Assembly (NCBI RefSeq): GCF_000719265.1
Contig: NZ_JOFL01000026.1
Span: 32,032-96,031, forward strand
Origin: Streptomyces roseoverticillatus
GTDB lineage: Bacteria; Actinomycetota; Actinomycetes; Streptomycetales; Streptomycetaceae
Direction: 5' to 3'
DNA length: 64,000 nucleotides
The notes under the pieces are model-generated. The model saw only the letters and a program-made list of their open reading frames with translations, was not told the origin of the DNA and searched no databases. The position numbers and the translations under genes are program-made. This document shows positions 8,995 to 18,094 of this stretch, piece by piece. Numbering within the stretch: position 1 is the stretch's first letter; the number at the start of each line of letters is the position of its first letter.

Positions 8995-10851
8995 GTGACA
9001 GACCCCTCCTGCCCCTTACGGACGCGCCCCTTACAGACACGTCCCTTACGGATCGGCAACGCCTCCGGCTTCTACGGCGACCGCTTCGACGCCTTCCGCG
9101 AGATGCTGACCGGTGGCCCCCTCGACGTCCTCACCGGCGACTACCTCGCCGAGCTCACCCTCCTCATCCTCGGCCGCGACCGCCTCAAGGACCCCTCCCG
9201 CGGCTACGCGAAGACGTTCCTCGGCCAGCTGGAGGAGGGCCTCGGCCTCGCCGCCGACCGCGGCGTGAAGATCGTCACCAACGCGGGCGGGCTCAACCCC
9301 GCCGGCCTCGCGGAGGCGATCCGCGCCCTCGCCCGCCGCGTCGGCGCCGACGTCCGCGTCGCCCACGTCGAGGGCGACGACCTGCTGCACGAGCCCGGGC
9401 GCGACTGGGGCCCCGAGGTCCTCACCGCCAACGCCTACCTCGGCGGCGCCGGCATCGCCGCCTGCCTGCGCGCCGGCGCGGACGTCGTCGTCACCGGGCG
9501 CGTCACCGACGCCGCCCTCGTCACCGGCCCCGCCGCCGCGCACTTCGGCTGGCTCGCCGAGGACCTGGACCGGCTCGCGGGCGCCGTCGTCGCCGGGCAC
9601 GTCCTGGAGTGCGGCACGCAGGCCACCGGCGGCAACTACTCCTTCTTCACCGAGCACGTCACTGAGCACGTCAGCGAGCATGGCGCCGAGCGGGGCAGCG
9701 GGCACGTCACCGGGCGCGTCGCCGAGCGCGGCAGCGGTCACGGCACCGGACGCGCCACCGGACGCGCCACCAGGGAGGGCGTCTTCCGGCCCGGCTTCCC
9801 CATCGCCGAGATCCACCCCGACGGCTCGGCCGTCATCACCAAGCACCCCGGCACGGGCGGCGCCGTCACCGTCGGCACGGTCACGGCCCAGCTCCTCTAC
9901 GAGACGGGCGGCCCCCGCTACCTGGGACCCGACGTGACCGCCCGGCTGGACACCGTCCGGCTCACGGACGACGGCCCCGACCGCGTACGGATCAGCGGCG
10001 TCCGCGGGGAGGCCCCGCCCTCGTCGCTCAAGGTGGGGCTCACCCGGGTGGGCGGCTGGCGCAACGAGGTCGTGTTCGTACTCACGGGTCTCGACATCGA
10101 GGCCAAGGCCCGTCTCGCACGGGCGCAGATGGAGGACGCCCTGGCGAAGCGCCGGCCCGCGGAGGTCCGGTGGACCCTCGCCCGTACGGATCACGCCGAC
10201 GCGGACGTGCAGGAGGAGGCGAGCGCGTTCCTGCGCATGGCCGTGCGCGACCCCGACCCGGAAGCGGTCGGCCGCGCCGTCAGCGGGGCGGCCGTCGAGC
10301 TGGCCCTGGCCGGCTACCCCGGCTTCCACGTGACCGCGCCGCCCGGCCCGGGCTCCCCGTACGGCGTGTTCGAAGCCGCGTCCGTGGACGCGTACGCCGT
10401 CCGGCACACGGCCGTACTGCCGGACGGGACGCGCTTGCGGGTGCCCGCGGCTCCGGTGGCGGCCGAAGAGCCGCTCCCCGTAGAGCCGCCCGCGCTGCCC
10501 GCCCCACTGCCGCCCGGGCCCGTCCGCCGCGCCCCCCTCGGGCTCGTCGCGGGGGCACGCAGCGGCGACAAGGGCGGCTCGGCGAACGTGGGCGTGTGGG
10601 TCCGGTCCGACGCGGCGTGGCGATGGCTCGCCCACGAGCTCACCGGCTCCCGCTTCCGGCAGCTCCTGCCCGAGGTCGCCCGGCTGCCCGTCGCGCGGTA
10701 CGCGTACCCCGGGCTGCGCGCCCTCAACTTCACCGTCGACGGGCTGCTCGGCGCCGGCGTCGCCTCCCAGGCCCGTTTCGACCCGCAGGCCAAGGCGCTG
10801 GGGGAGTGGCTGCGCTCCCGGTACGTGGACATACCGGAGGTGTTGCTGTGA
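8995..10851 (+). CDS. AtuA-family acyclic terpene utilisation protein (DUF1446-like)
   Basis: A 618-aa protein resembling AtuA (acyclic terpene utilisation), of unresolved biochemical role but genetically tied to citronellol/geraniol breakdown in pseudomonads. Diagnostic segments are RIGNASGFYGDRFDAF at the N-terminus, GVKIVTNAGGLNP, VVVTGRVTDAAL and GARSGDKGGSANVGVW, the last starting the C-terminal extra domain. GTG start after a GAGGGAG Shine-Dalgarno. Residues about 220-258 are a degenerate GxG/His/Glu repeat, apparently an expansion of short repeats. It overlaps the next gene by GTGA. The operon context suggests a role with a branched acyl-CoA. Confidence 0.85.
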   Translation: MTDPSCPLRTRPLQTRPLRIGNASGFYGDRFDAFREMLTGGPLDVLTGDYLAELTLLILGRDRLKDPSRGYAKTFLGQLEEGLGLAADRGVKIVTNAGGLNPAGLAEAIRALARRVGADVRVAHVEGDDLLHEPGRDWGPEVLTANAYLGGAGIAACLRAGADVVVTGRVTDAALVTGPAAAHFGWLAEDLDRLAGAVVAGHVLECGTQATGGNYSFFTEHVTEHVSEHGAERGSGHVTGRVAERGSGHGTGRATGRATREGVFRPGFPIAEIHPDGSAVITKHPGTGGAVTVGTVTAQLLYETGGPRYLGPDVTARLDTVRLTDDGPDRVRISGVRGEAPPSSLKVGLTRVGGWRNEVVFVLTGLDIEAKARLARAQMEDALAKRRPAEVRWTLARTDHADADVQEEASAFLRMAVRDPDPEAVGRAVSGAAVELALAGYPGFHVTAPPGPGSPYGVFEAASVDAYAVRHTAVLPDGTRLRVPAAPVAAEEPLPVEPPALPAPLPPGPVRRAPLGLVAGARSGDKGGSANVGVWVRSDAAWRWLAHELTGSRFRQLLPEVARLPVARYAYPGLRALNFTVDGLLGAGVASQARFDPQAKALGEWLRSRYVDIPEVLL

Positions 10852-12446
10852 CGGTGTTGTCGTCCCGCCTTGATGCGGCGGGTGCCGATTACGCTGCGAA
10901 CCGGACGTCCATGCTGGAGCGGCTCGCCGCCGTCGAGGCCGAGCATGCGCGGGCGCTCGCGGGCGGTGGGGAAAAGTACGTCACTCGGCACCGGGCGCGA
11001 GGCAAGCTCCTCGCCCGCGAGCGCGTGGAACTCCTCCTCGACCCCGACACGCCGTTCCTGGAGCTGTCCCCGCTGGCGGGCTGGGGCAGCGACTACGCGG
11101 TCGGCGCGTCGATCGTCACCGGCATCGGTGTCGTCGAGGGCGTCGAATGCGTCATCACCGCCAACGACCCGACCGTGCGGGGCGGCGCCAGCAACCCCTG
11201 GACGCTGAAGAAGGCCCTGCGCGCGAACGAGATCGCGTTCGCCAACCGGCTGCCGGTCGTCTCGCTCGTCGAGTCCGGCGGAGCCGACCTGCCCAGCCAG
11301 AAGGAGATCTTCATCCCGGGAGGCGGGCTGTTCCGGGACCTGACGCGGCTGTCGGCCGCCGGGATCCCCACGGTGGCGGTCGTGTTCGGCAACTCGACGG
11401 CCGGTGGTGCGTACGTGCCCGGCATGTCGGATCACGTGATCATGGTGAAGGAGCAGGCGAAGGTCTTCCTCGGCGGACCGCCGCTGGTGAAGATGGCCAC
11501 CGGCGAGGAGAGCGACGACGAGTCGCTGGGCGGGGCGGAGATGCACGCCTCGGTGTCCGGCCTCGCCGATCACTTCGCCGTGGACGAGCGGGATGCGCTG
11601 CGGCTCGCGCGGCGGGTGGTGGCCCGGCTCAACTGGCGCAAGGCCCACCAGGATCCGGGCGCCGCGGACCCGCCGTTGTACGGCGAGGAAGGGTTGCTGG
11701 GTGTCGTTCCGGCTGATCCGAAGGTCCCCTTCGATCCTCGTGAGGTCATCGCGCGCGTCGTCGACGGGTCCGACTTCGATGAGGTCAAGGCGCGGTACGG
11801 GGGCAGTCTGGTGGTGGGCTGGGCCCGTCTTCACGGGTATCCCGTGGGGATCCTCGCCAATGCGCAGGGCGTTCTCTTCAGCGAGGAGTCGCAGAAGGCC
11901 GCGCAGTTCATTCAGCTCGCCAATCAGCGTGACGTGCCGCTGGTCTTCTTGCACAACACCACGGGGTACATGGTGGGGCGCGACTACGAACAGGGCGGCA
12001 TCATCAAGCACGGCGCGATGATGATCAACGCGGTGGCGAACTCCCGCGTGCCGCATCTGTCGGTCCTCATGGGCGCCTCGTACGGGGCCGGGCACTACGG
12101 CATGTGCGGGCGCGCCTTCGACCCCCGGTTCTTGTTCGCCTGGCCCAGCGCCAAGTCGGCCGTCATGGGCCCGCAGCAGCTGGCCGGTGTCCTGTCCATC
12201 GTCGCCCGGCAGTCCGCGGTGGCGAGGGGACGGCCGTACGACGACGAAGCCGATGCGGCCCTGCGGGAGCTGGTCGAGCGGCAGATCGAGGAGGAGTCGC
12301 TCGCGATGTTCCTCTCCGGGCGGCTCTACGACGACGGTGTCATCGATCCGCGCGACACGCGGACGGTGCTGGGGATCTGCCTGTCCGCGATCCACTCGGC
12401 ACCGGTCGAGGGCGTGCGGGGCGGGTTCGGCGTCTTTCGGATGTGA
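10848..12446 (+). CDS. Acyl-CoA carboxylase, carboxyltransferase (beta) subunit
   Basis: A 532-aa carboxyltransferase of the methylcrotonyl/geranyl/propionyl-CoA carboxylase family, which moves carboxyl from biotin to an acyl-CoA. The N-terminal acyl-CoA region contains VESGGADLPSQKEIF, GNSTAGGAYVPGMSD and EMHASVSGLADHFA; the C-terminal half has LVFLHNTTGYMVGRDYEQGG and GASYGAGHYGMCGRAFDPRF. These segments match the MccB/AtuC branch better than AccD. The GTG at 10848 overlaps the upstream stop and has GGAGG seven nt before it; the open frame running in from upstream is a shadow. Works with the next gene's product. Substrate is inferred from context. Confidence 0.9.
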   Translation: MTVLSSRLDAAGADYAANRTSMLERLAAVEAEHARALAGGGEKYVTRHRARGKLLARERVELLLDPDTPFLELSPLAGWGSDYAVGASIVTGIGVVEGVECVITANDPTVRGGASNPWTLKKALRANEIAFANRLPVVSLVESGGADLPSQKEIFIPGGGLFRDLTRLSAAGIPTVAVVFGNSTAGGAYVPGMSDHVIMVKEQAKVFLGGPPLVKMATGEESDDESLGGAEMHASVSGLADHFAVDERDALRLARRVVARLNWRKAHQDPGAADPPLYGEEGLLGVVPADPKVPFDPREVIARVVDGSDFDEVKARYGGSLVVGWARLHGYPVGILANAQGVLFSEESQKAAQFIQLANQRDVPLVFLHNTTGYMVGRDYEQGGIIKHGAMMINAVANSRVPHLSVLMGASYGAGHYGMCGRAFDPRFLFAWPSAKSAVMGPQQLAGVLSIVARQSAVARGRPYDDEADAALRELVERQIEEESLAMFLSGRLYDDGVIDPRDTRTVLGICLSAIHSAPVEGVRGGFGVFRM

Positions 12447-12480
12447 AGGTCTTCGGAAGGTCTTCGGGGGTGTGGGATCG

Positions 12481-14451
12481 ATGATCGGATCGCTTCTGGT
12501 TGCTAACCGGGGTGAGATCGCTTGCCGTGTCTTCCGTACGTGCGGGGAGCTGGGCATCGCCTCCGTGGCCGTCCACTCGGACGCCGATGCCGGTGCGCTG
12601 CACGTCCGGGAGGCGGACGTGGCGGTCCGGCTGCCGGGGACTGCCGCCGCGGACACGTACCTGCGGGGAGACCTGGTGGTGCGGGCCGCGCTCGCCGCGG
12701 GCGCGGACGCCGTACATCCGGGGTACGGGTTCCTCTCCGAGAGCGCGGCGTTCGCGCGGGCCGTTGTTGATGCGGGGCTGGTGTGGATCGGGCCGCCGCC
12801 CTCCGTGATCGAGGCCATGGCCTCGAAGACGCGCGCCAAGCGGATCATGGCGGAGGCGGGGGTTCCGGTGCTGGTGGCGGGGGAGCCGCCGCTGATCGTC
12901 AAAGCCGCCGCGGGTGGGGGCGGGCGGGGGATGCGGGTCGTGCGGGACCTCGCCGTGCTCGACGCCGAGGTCGCCTCCGCCCGGGCCGAGGCCATGGCCG
13001 CGTTCGGCGACGACGAGGTGTTCGTCGAACCGTACGTGGAGGGCGGGCGGCACGTGGAAGTGCAGATCCTCGCCGACGCGCACGGTGCGGTGCGGGCGCT
13101 GGGGACGCGGGACTGCTCGCTGCAGCGGCGGCACCAGAAGGTGATCGAGGAGGCGCCGGCGCCCGGGCTGGGCGCGGGGCTGGCCGAGGAGCTGACCGCG
13201 GCGGCGGTCGCCGCGGCGCGGGCGGTCGGGTACGTGGGTGCGGGAACGGTGGAGTTCCTCGTGACGGGGGACGGGCGGCCGTTCTTCCTGGAGATGAACA
13301 CGCGTCTGCAGGTGGAGCATCCGGTGACGGAAGCGGTGTACGGGCTGGATCTCGTCGCGCTGCAGATCCGGGTGGCGGAGGGGGCGGCGCTGGATTCCGC
13401 GGTGCCGGCGCCGGTGCCGGTGCCGGTGGGGCATGCGGTGGAGGCCCGGCTGTACGCGGAGGATCCCGGGGCGGGGTGGCGGCCGCGGGTGGGGGTGGTG
13501 CGGGAGCTGTCCGTGGGGGTCCGGGGCGGGGGCCCGGGGCCGGACGAACCTCAACGGGCGGGTAGGCGGGCGGAGAGCCGCGCCGCAGGTGCGGGATACG
13601 TCCGTGTGGATACGGGGTTCGGGCCTGGTGACACCGTCACCTCTCACTACGACCCCCTCCTCGCAAAGGTCATCGCCTGGGCCCCCACCCGGCCGGAGGC
13701 CGTCCGCCTGCTGGCCCGCACGCTGGAGCGCGCCCGCATCCACGGCCCGGTAACCAACCGCGATCTCCTCGTACGCTCCCTCCGGCACGAGGAGTTCGCC
13801 GGTGCTCGTATGGACACCGCCTTCTATGACCGGCACTTGGCCGAGCTGACCGCGCCGAGAAGTGAGAACGTCGCCACCGCGGCCCTCGCCGCCGCCATCG
13901 CGGATGCCCAAGGCCGCTCCCGCTTCGGCGGCTGGCGCAGCCTCCCCTCCCAGCCGCAGGAGAAGCGCTATCGCTCCGAGCCGGACGGCGAGGAGTGCAC
14001 CGTGCGGTACCGCCTCACCCGGAACGGCCTGGAGGCCGAAGGCGGAGTCCGCCTTCTGGAGGCGTCCCGCGATCACGTGGTGCTGGAGGCGGGCGGCCTC
14101 CGTACCCGCTACGACGTCTCCGACTACGGCGACCGCATCCACGTGGACGGCCCGTCCGGCGCCCACACCTTCACCCTCTTGCCCCGCTTCCCCGACCCCA
14201 CCGCCGCGCCCGCCGCCCCCGGGTCCCTCCTGGCCCCCATGCCCGGCACGGTGGTCCGCATCGCCGAGGGGGTCGCCGAAGGCCGTGAAGTCCGGGCCGG
14301 CCAGGCCCTGCTGTGGCTGGAGGCCATGAAGATGGAGCACCGCATCGTCTCGCCGGCCACCGGCACGCTCACCGCCCTGCACGCCGCCCCCGGCCGTCAG
14401 GTCGAGGTCGGGTCCCTGCTCGCCGTCGTCACCGAGGAGCCGACGCCATGA
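12481..14451 (+). CDS. Acyl-CoA carboxylase alpha subunit (biotin carboxylase + biotin carrier)
   Basis: A 656-aa protein: biotin carboxylase (residues 1 to about 440) and a C-terminal biotinyl domain with the lysine in EAMKMEH. ATP-grasp features are GGGGRGMRV, EVFVEPYVEGGRHVEVQ, RDCSLQRRHQKVIEEAP and FLEMNTRLQVEHPVTE. The segment joining the N-lobe to the Gly-rich loop is about 18 residues shorter than in typical biotin carboxylases, and a Gly/Arg/Pro-rich insertion of about 28 residues sits near 345-375. The middle region resembles MccA/AtuF more than PccA. It overlaps the acyl-CoA dehydrogenase by ATGA. Confidence 0.9.
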   Translation: MIGSLLVANRGEIACRVFRTCGELGIASVAVHSDADAGALHVREADVAVRLPGTAAADTYLRGDLVVRAALAAGADAVHPGYGFLSESAAFARAVVDAGLVWIGPPPSVIEAMASKTRAKRIMAEAGVPVLVAGEPPLIVKAAAGGGGRGMRVVRDLAVLDAEVASARAEAMAAFGDDEVFVEPYVEGGRHVEVQILADAHGAVRALGTRDCSLQRRHQKVIEEAPAPGLGAGLAEELTAAAVAAARAVGYVGAGTVEFLVTGDGRPFFLEMNTRLQVEHPVTEAVYGLDLVALQIRVAEGAALDSAVPAPVPVPVGHAVEARLYAEDPGAGWRPRVGVVRELSVGVRGGGPGPDEPQRAGRRAESRAAGAGYVRVDTGFGPGDTVTSHYDPLLAKVIAWAPTRPEAVRLLARTLERARIHGPVTNRDLLVRSLRHEEFAGARMDTAFYDRHLAELTAPRSENVATAALAAAIADAQGRSRFGGWRSLPSQPQEKRYRSEPDGEECTVRYRLTRNGLEAEGGVRLLEASRDHVVLEAGGLRTRYDVSDYGDRIHVDGPSGAHTFTLLPRFPDPTAAPAAPGSLLAPMPGTVVRIAEGVAEGREVRAGQALLWLEAMKMEHRIVSPATGTLTALHAAPGRQVEVGSLLAVVTEEPTP

Positions 14452-15605
14452 GCTTCATCGAATCCCAGGAACACCGCGACCTGCGCGCCGCCGTCGCCGC
14501 GCTCGGCAAGCGCTACGGGCGCGACTACGTCACCGAGGTCGTCCGCGACGGCCGGTACCCCGACGAACTGTGGGCCGAGGCCGGCGCGCTCGGGTACCTC
14601 GGCGTGAATCTTCCCGAGGAGTACGGGGGCGGCGGGCGCGGCATGGCCGAGCTCGCCATCGTCCTGGAAGAGCTCGGCGCCGCGGGCTGCCCCCTGCTGA
14701 TGATGGTCGTCTCACCCGCCATCTGCGGCACCGTCATCGCCCGCTTCGGCACCGGGGCACAGAAGCGGAAGTGGCTTCCCGGCATCGCCTCCGGGACGTA
14801 CCGCATGGCCTTCGGCATCACCGAGCCGGACGCGGGATCCAATTCCCACCGCATCACGACGACCGCGCGCCGGGAAGGGGGTGAGTGGGTGCTCAACGGC
14901 CGCAAGGTCTTCATTTCGGGTGTGGACATCGCGGACGCCACGCTGATCGTGGGCCGTACGGAGGACAGGCGCACGGGGAAGCTCAAGCCCTGTCTGTTCG
15001 TCGTGGAGAGGGACGCTCCGGGCTTTCTGAAGGCTCCCATTCCCATGGAACTCGCCGCCCCCGAGAAGCAGTTCGAGCTCACCTTCGACCAGGTGCGGCT
15101 GCCTGAGGACGCCCTCGTCGGAGACGAGGACGCCGGGCTCCTCCAGCTCTTCGCCGGGCTCAACCCCGAACGCATCATGACCGCCGCCTTCGCCCTCGGC
15201 ATGGCCCGCTACGCCCTGGCCCGCGCCGTCGACTACGCCCGTACGCGCACCGTCTGGCGCGAGCCCATCGGCGCCCACCAGGCCATCGCGCACCCCCTGG
15301 CCCAGTCCCACATCGAGATCGAGCTCGCCCGGCTGATGATGCTCAAGGCGGCCCACCTCTGCGACGCCGGCGACGACATGGGCGCGGGCGAGGCGGCCAA
15401 CATGGCCAAGTACGCCGCCGCCGACGCCGCCGTCCGCACCGTCGACCACGCCGTGCACACCCTCGGCGGCAACGGCCTGGCGAGCGAGTACGGACTGGCC
15501 TCCCTGCTCACCGCGGTGCGGGTGACGCGGATCGCCCCGGTCAGCCGGGAGATGATCCTCAACTACGTGTCGCACACGACCCTGGGCCTCCCCAAGTCGT
15601 ACTGA
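14448..15605 (+). CDS. Acyl-CoA dehydrogenase
   Basis: A 385-aa FAD enzyme that makes the alpha,beta double bond in an acyl-CoA, here probably before carboxylation. Family signatures are GYLGVNLPEEYGGGG (N-domain), AFGITEPDAGSN (middle beta domain), WVLNGRKVFISG, and the C-terminal HTLGGNGLASEYGL flavin contact; the active-site base is not assigned. The start ATG overlaps the carboxylase stop. Length is normal. Which acyl-CoA is used (isovaleryl, citronellyl or another branched substrate) cannot be read from sequence. Confidence 0.92.
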   Translation: MSFIESQEHRDLRAAVAALGKRYGRDYVTEVVRDGRYPDELWAEAGALGYLGVNLPEEYGGGGRGMAELAIVLEELGAAGCPLLMMVVSPAICGTVIARFGTGAQKRKWLPGIASGTYRMAFGITEPDAGSNSHRITTTARREGGEWVLNGRKVFISGVDIADATLIVGRTEDRRTGKLKPCLFVVERDAPGFLKAPIPMELAAPEKQFELTFDQVRLPEDALVGDEDAGLLQLFAGLNPERIMTAAFALGMARYALARAVDYARTRTVWREPIGAHQAIAHPLAQSHIEIELARLMMLKAAHLCDAGDDMGAGEAANMAKYAAADAAVRTVDHAVHTLGGNGLASEYGLASLLTAVRVTRIAPVSREMILNYVSHTTLGLPKSY

Positions 15606-15620
15606 GAAAGGTGGCTTTCT

Positions 15621-16349
15621 GTGACGCTGGTCCGCCGCTCCTCCGAGCACGGCATCACCACCCTGACCCTGGACTCCCCGCACAACCGCAACGCCCTGTC
15701 GTCCCGCCTCGTCGCCGGACTGCTGGAAGGGCTGGAGGAGGCGGGGGAGGACGCTGAGGCGCGTGCCGTTCTGCTGACCCACACCGGCAACACCTTTTGT
15801 TCCGGGGCCGATCTGACGGAGGCGGGCCCTGACGGGCCGCAGGCCCTCGTGCGGCTCATGCGCGCCGTGGTCGAGCTGCGCAAGCCGGTCGTGGCGCGGG
15901 TGGGCGGCCACGCGCGTGCCGGAGGTCTGGGGCTGCTGGGCGCCTGTGACATCTCCGTGGCGGGGGAGGGCGCCACGTTCGCCTTCACGGAGGCCCGGCT
16001 CGGGCTCGCGCCCGCGGTGATATCCCTGCCGCTGCTGCCGCGCCTCGACGCGCGCGCCGCGGCTCGCTACTACCTGACCGGCGAGCGGTTCGGTGCCGAC
16101 GAGGCCGTACGGATCGGGCTCGTCACCGCCGGCGAACAGGAGCTGGACGCGATCCTGGACGGGCTGCGGCGCGGCTCGCCCCAGGGCCTCGCCGAGTCGA
16201 AGGCCCTGGCCACGGCTGATGTGCGGCGGGCCTTCGACCGCGACGCGGAGGGGCTCACCGCCCTGTCCGCCCGGCTCTTCGCCTCCTCCGAGGCCCGTGA
16301 GGGCATGACCGCCTTTCTTGAGCGCAGGGAACCGGTATGGGCCCGCTGA
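15621..16349 (+). CDS. Enoyl-CoA hydratase/isomerase family protein
   Basis: A 242-aa crotonase-fold protein with oxyanion-hole segments HNRNALSS and GNTFCSGADL plus the GHARAGGLGLLGACDISVA helix. It would hydrate the carboxylated enoyl-CoA, as methylglutaconyl- or isohexenylglutaconyl-CoA hydratases do. GTG start behind a GAAAGGTGG ribosome-binding site. Its last 13 nt overlap the start of the TetR gene, so the two are translationally coupled. The Glu pair of classical hydratases is not both obvious, so an isomerase or lyase variant is possible. Confidence 0.85.
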   Translation: MTLVRRSSEHGITTLTLDSPHNRNALSSRLVAGLLEGLEEAGEDAEARAVLLTHTGNTFCSGADLTEAGPDGPQALVRLMRAVVELRKPVVARVGGHARAGGLGLLGACDISVAGEGATFAFTEARLGLAPAVISLPLLPRLDARAAARYYLTGERFGADEAVRIGLVTAGEQELDAILDGLRRGSPQGLAESKALATADVRRAFDRDAEGLTALSARLFASSEAREGMTAFLERREPVWAR

Positions 16350-16936
16350 GCCTCCCCAAGCAGGACCGCAGCCGCGCCACGCGGCAGCGGCTCCTTGAGG
16401 CGGCGGTCGCCTGCCTCGCCGAGCACGGGTGGGCCGGGTCGACGGTCTCCGTCGTCGCCGAGCGCGCCGGCGTCTCGCGCGGGGCCGCCCAGCACCACTT
16501 CCGCACACGGGAGGAGCTCTTCACCGCGGCCGTCGAGTACGTCGCCGAAGAGCGGTCGGCAGCCGTGCGCGGCCTGCTGCCCCAGGTGCAGCTGATCACC
16601 GGCCCGGCCCGTACGCACATGGCCGTCGGCCAGCTCGTCGAGCTGTGCACGGGACCGCTGTTCCGCGCCGCCCTGCACCTGTGGGTGGCCGCCGCGAACG
16701 ACGCGGCGCTGCGGGGCCCGGTCACCGAACTGGAGGCGCGCGTCGGCCGCGAGGTGCACCGCATGGCGGTGGAACTCCTCGGCGCCGACGAGCGCCGCCC
16801 CGGCGTCCGCGAAACCGTCCAGGGCTTCCTCGACATGTGCCGCGGCCTGGGCCTCGCCCACCTCCTGACGGACGACACCGCCCGCCGTGAACGGGTGGTC
16901 CGGCACTGGACGGCGGTCCTCAGCAACCTGCTGTGA
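16337..16936 (+). CDS. TetR/AcrR-family transcriptional regulator
   Basis: A 199-aa regulator with an N-terminal helix-turn-helix (SVVAERAGVSRGAAQHHFRT at about 40-60) and a ligand-binding C-terminal half. As the last gene of the operon, overlapping the hydratase, it probably represses the operon until the acyl-CoA substrate or an intermediate binds. The palindrome at 8917-8928 is the best operator candidate in the window. A perfect hairpin follows its stop. Confidence 0.9.
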   Translation: MGPLSLPKQDRSRATRQRLLEAAVACLAEHGWAGSTVSVVAERAGVSRGAAQHHFRTREELFTAAVEYVAEERSAAVRGLLPQVQLITGPARTHMAVGQLVELCTGPLFRAALHLWVAAANDAALRGPVTELEARVGREVHRMAVELLGADERRPGVRETVQGFLDMCRGLGLAHLLTDDTARRERVVRHWTAVLSNLL

Positions 16937-16938
16937 GG

Positions 16939-16971
16939 GAGGGCGGTTGCGCCTGCCGCGCAACCGCCCTC
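16939..16971. terminator. Bidirectional terminator between the acyl-CoA operon and citA
   Basis: Perfect 13-bp inverted repeat (16939-16951 and 16959-16971) in the 39 nt between two convergent stop codons. Confidence 0.85.
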
Positions 16972-16975
16972 GCGG

Positions 16976-18094
16976 TCAGGCCGCCGACGCCGTCTTCCCC
17001 GTGATGTCCGCGAAGCCCTCGATCTCGCGCGGGTCGCGCGGGCCCGGGCCCACGTAGTGGGCCGACGGGCGGACCAGGCGGCCCGTGCGCTTCTGCTCCA
17101 GGATGTGCGCGCTCCAGCCGGCGGTGCGGGCGCAGGTGAACATCGATGTGAACATGTGCGCCGGGACCTCGGCGAAGTCCAGGACGATGGCCGCCCAGAA
17201 CTCGACGTTCGTGGCGAGGACACGGTCCGGACGGCGGTTGTGAAGCTCCTCCAGGGCCGCCTTCTCCAGGGCCTCGGCGACCTCGTAGCGCGGCGCGGCC
17301 AGCTCGCGGGCCGTGCGGCGCAGGACGCGGGCGCGCGGGTCCTCCGCGCGGTAGACGCGGTGGCCGAAGCCCATGAGGCGCTCGCCGTTGTCCAGGGCGC
17401 GCTTGACGTACGCCACCGCGTCGCCCGTGCGCTCGATCTCCTCGATCATGCCGAGGACGCGGGACGGCGCGCCGCCGTGCAGCGGGCCGGACATGGCGCC
17501 GACCGCGCCGGACAGCGCCGCGGCCACGTCCGCGCCGGTGGAGGCGATGACGCGGGCCGTGAACGTGGAGGCGTTCATGCCGTGCTCGGCGGCGGACGTC
17601 CAGTAGGCGTCGACGGCCTTGACGTGCTTGGGGTCGGGCTCCCCGCGCCAGCGCTTCATGAAGCGCTCGACGACGGTCTCCGCCTTGTCGATCTCGCGCT
17701 GCGGCACCATCGGCAGGCCCTGCCCGCGCGCCGACTGGGCGACGTAGGAGAGGGCCATGACGGCGGCGCGGGCGAGGTTGTCGCGGGCGGTGGCCTCGTC
17801 GATGTCGAGGAGGGGCTTGAGGCCCCACACGGGGGCCAGCATCGCGAGTGCGGACTGGACGTCGACGCGGATGTCACCCGAGTGGACGGGGATCGGGAAG
17901 GGCTCGGCGGGCGGCAGGCCCGGGTTGAACGAGCCGTCGACCAGCAGGCCCCAGACGTTGCCGAAGGACACCTGGCCGACCAGGTCCTCGATGTCGACGC
18001 CTCGGTAGCGGAGAGAGCCGCCTTCCTTGTCGGGTTCGGCGATCTCCGTCTCGAACGCGACGACTCCTTCGAGTCCGGGTACGAAGTCGGACAT
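16976..18094 (-). CDS. citA: Citrate synthase
   Basis: A 372-aa type II-like citrate synthase condensing acetyl-CoA with oxaloacetate. Diagnostic parts are SLRYRGVDIEDL near the N-terminus, SGPLHGGAPSRV carrying the first active-site His, GFGHRVYRAEDPRA with the second, and the catalytic Asp in VLDFAEVPAHMFTS. The ATG at 18094 is preceded by GAGGAG; a longer frame to 18217 adds residues without homology. Length fits the short actinobacterial citrate synthase 2 group rather than the roughly 430-aa GltA group. Confidence 0.92.
   Translation of the reverse strand: MSDFVPGLEGVVAFETEIAEPDKEGGSLRYRGVDIEDLVGQVSFGNVWGLLVDGSFNPGLPPAEPFPIPVHSGDIRVDVQSALAMLAPVWGLKPLLDIDEATARDNLARAAVMALSYVAQSARGQGLPMVPQREIDKAETVVERFMKRWRGEPDPKHVKAVDAYWTSAAEHGMNASTFTARVIASTGADVAAALSGAVGAMSGPLHGGAPSRVLGMIEEIERTGDAVAYVKRALDNGERLMGFGHRVYRAEDPRARVLRRTARELAAPRYEVAEALEKAALEELHNRRPDRVLATNVEFWAAIVLDFAEVPAHMFTSMFTCARTAGWSAHILEQKRTGRLVRPSAHYVGPGPRDPREIEGFADITGKTASAA

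Noticed and set aside
10314..13301. 995-codon minus-strand frame across the carboxylase genes
   Set aside because: Ser/Thr/Arg/Pro-rich shadow of two well-supported genes; no domain.
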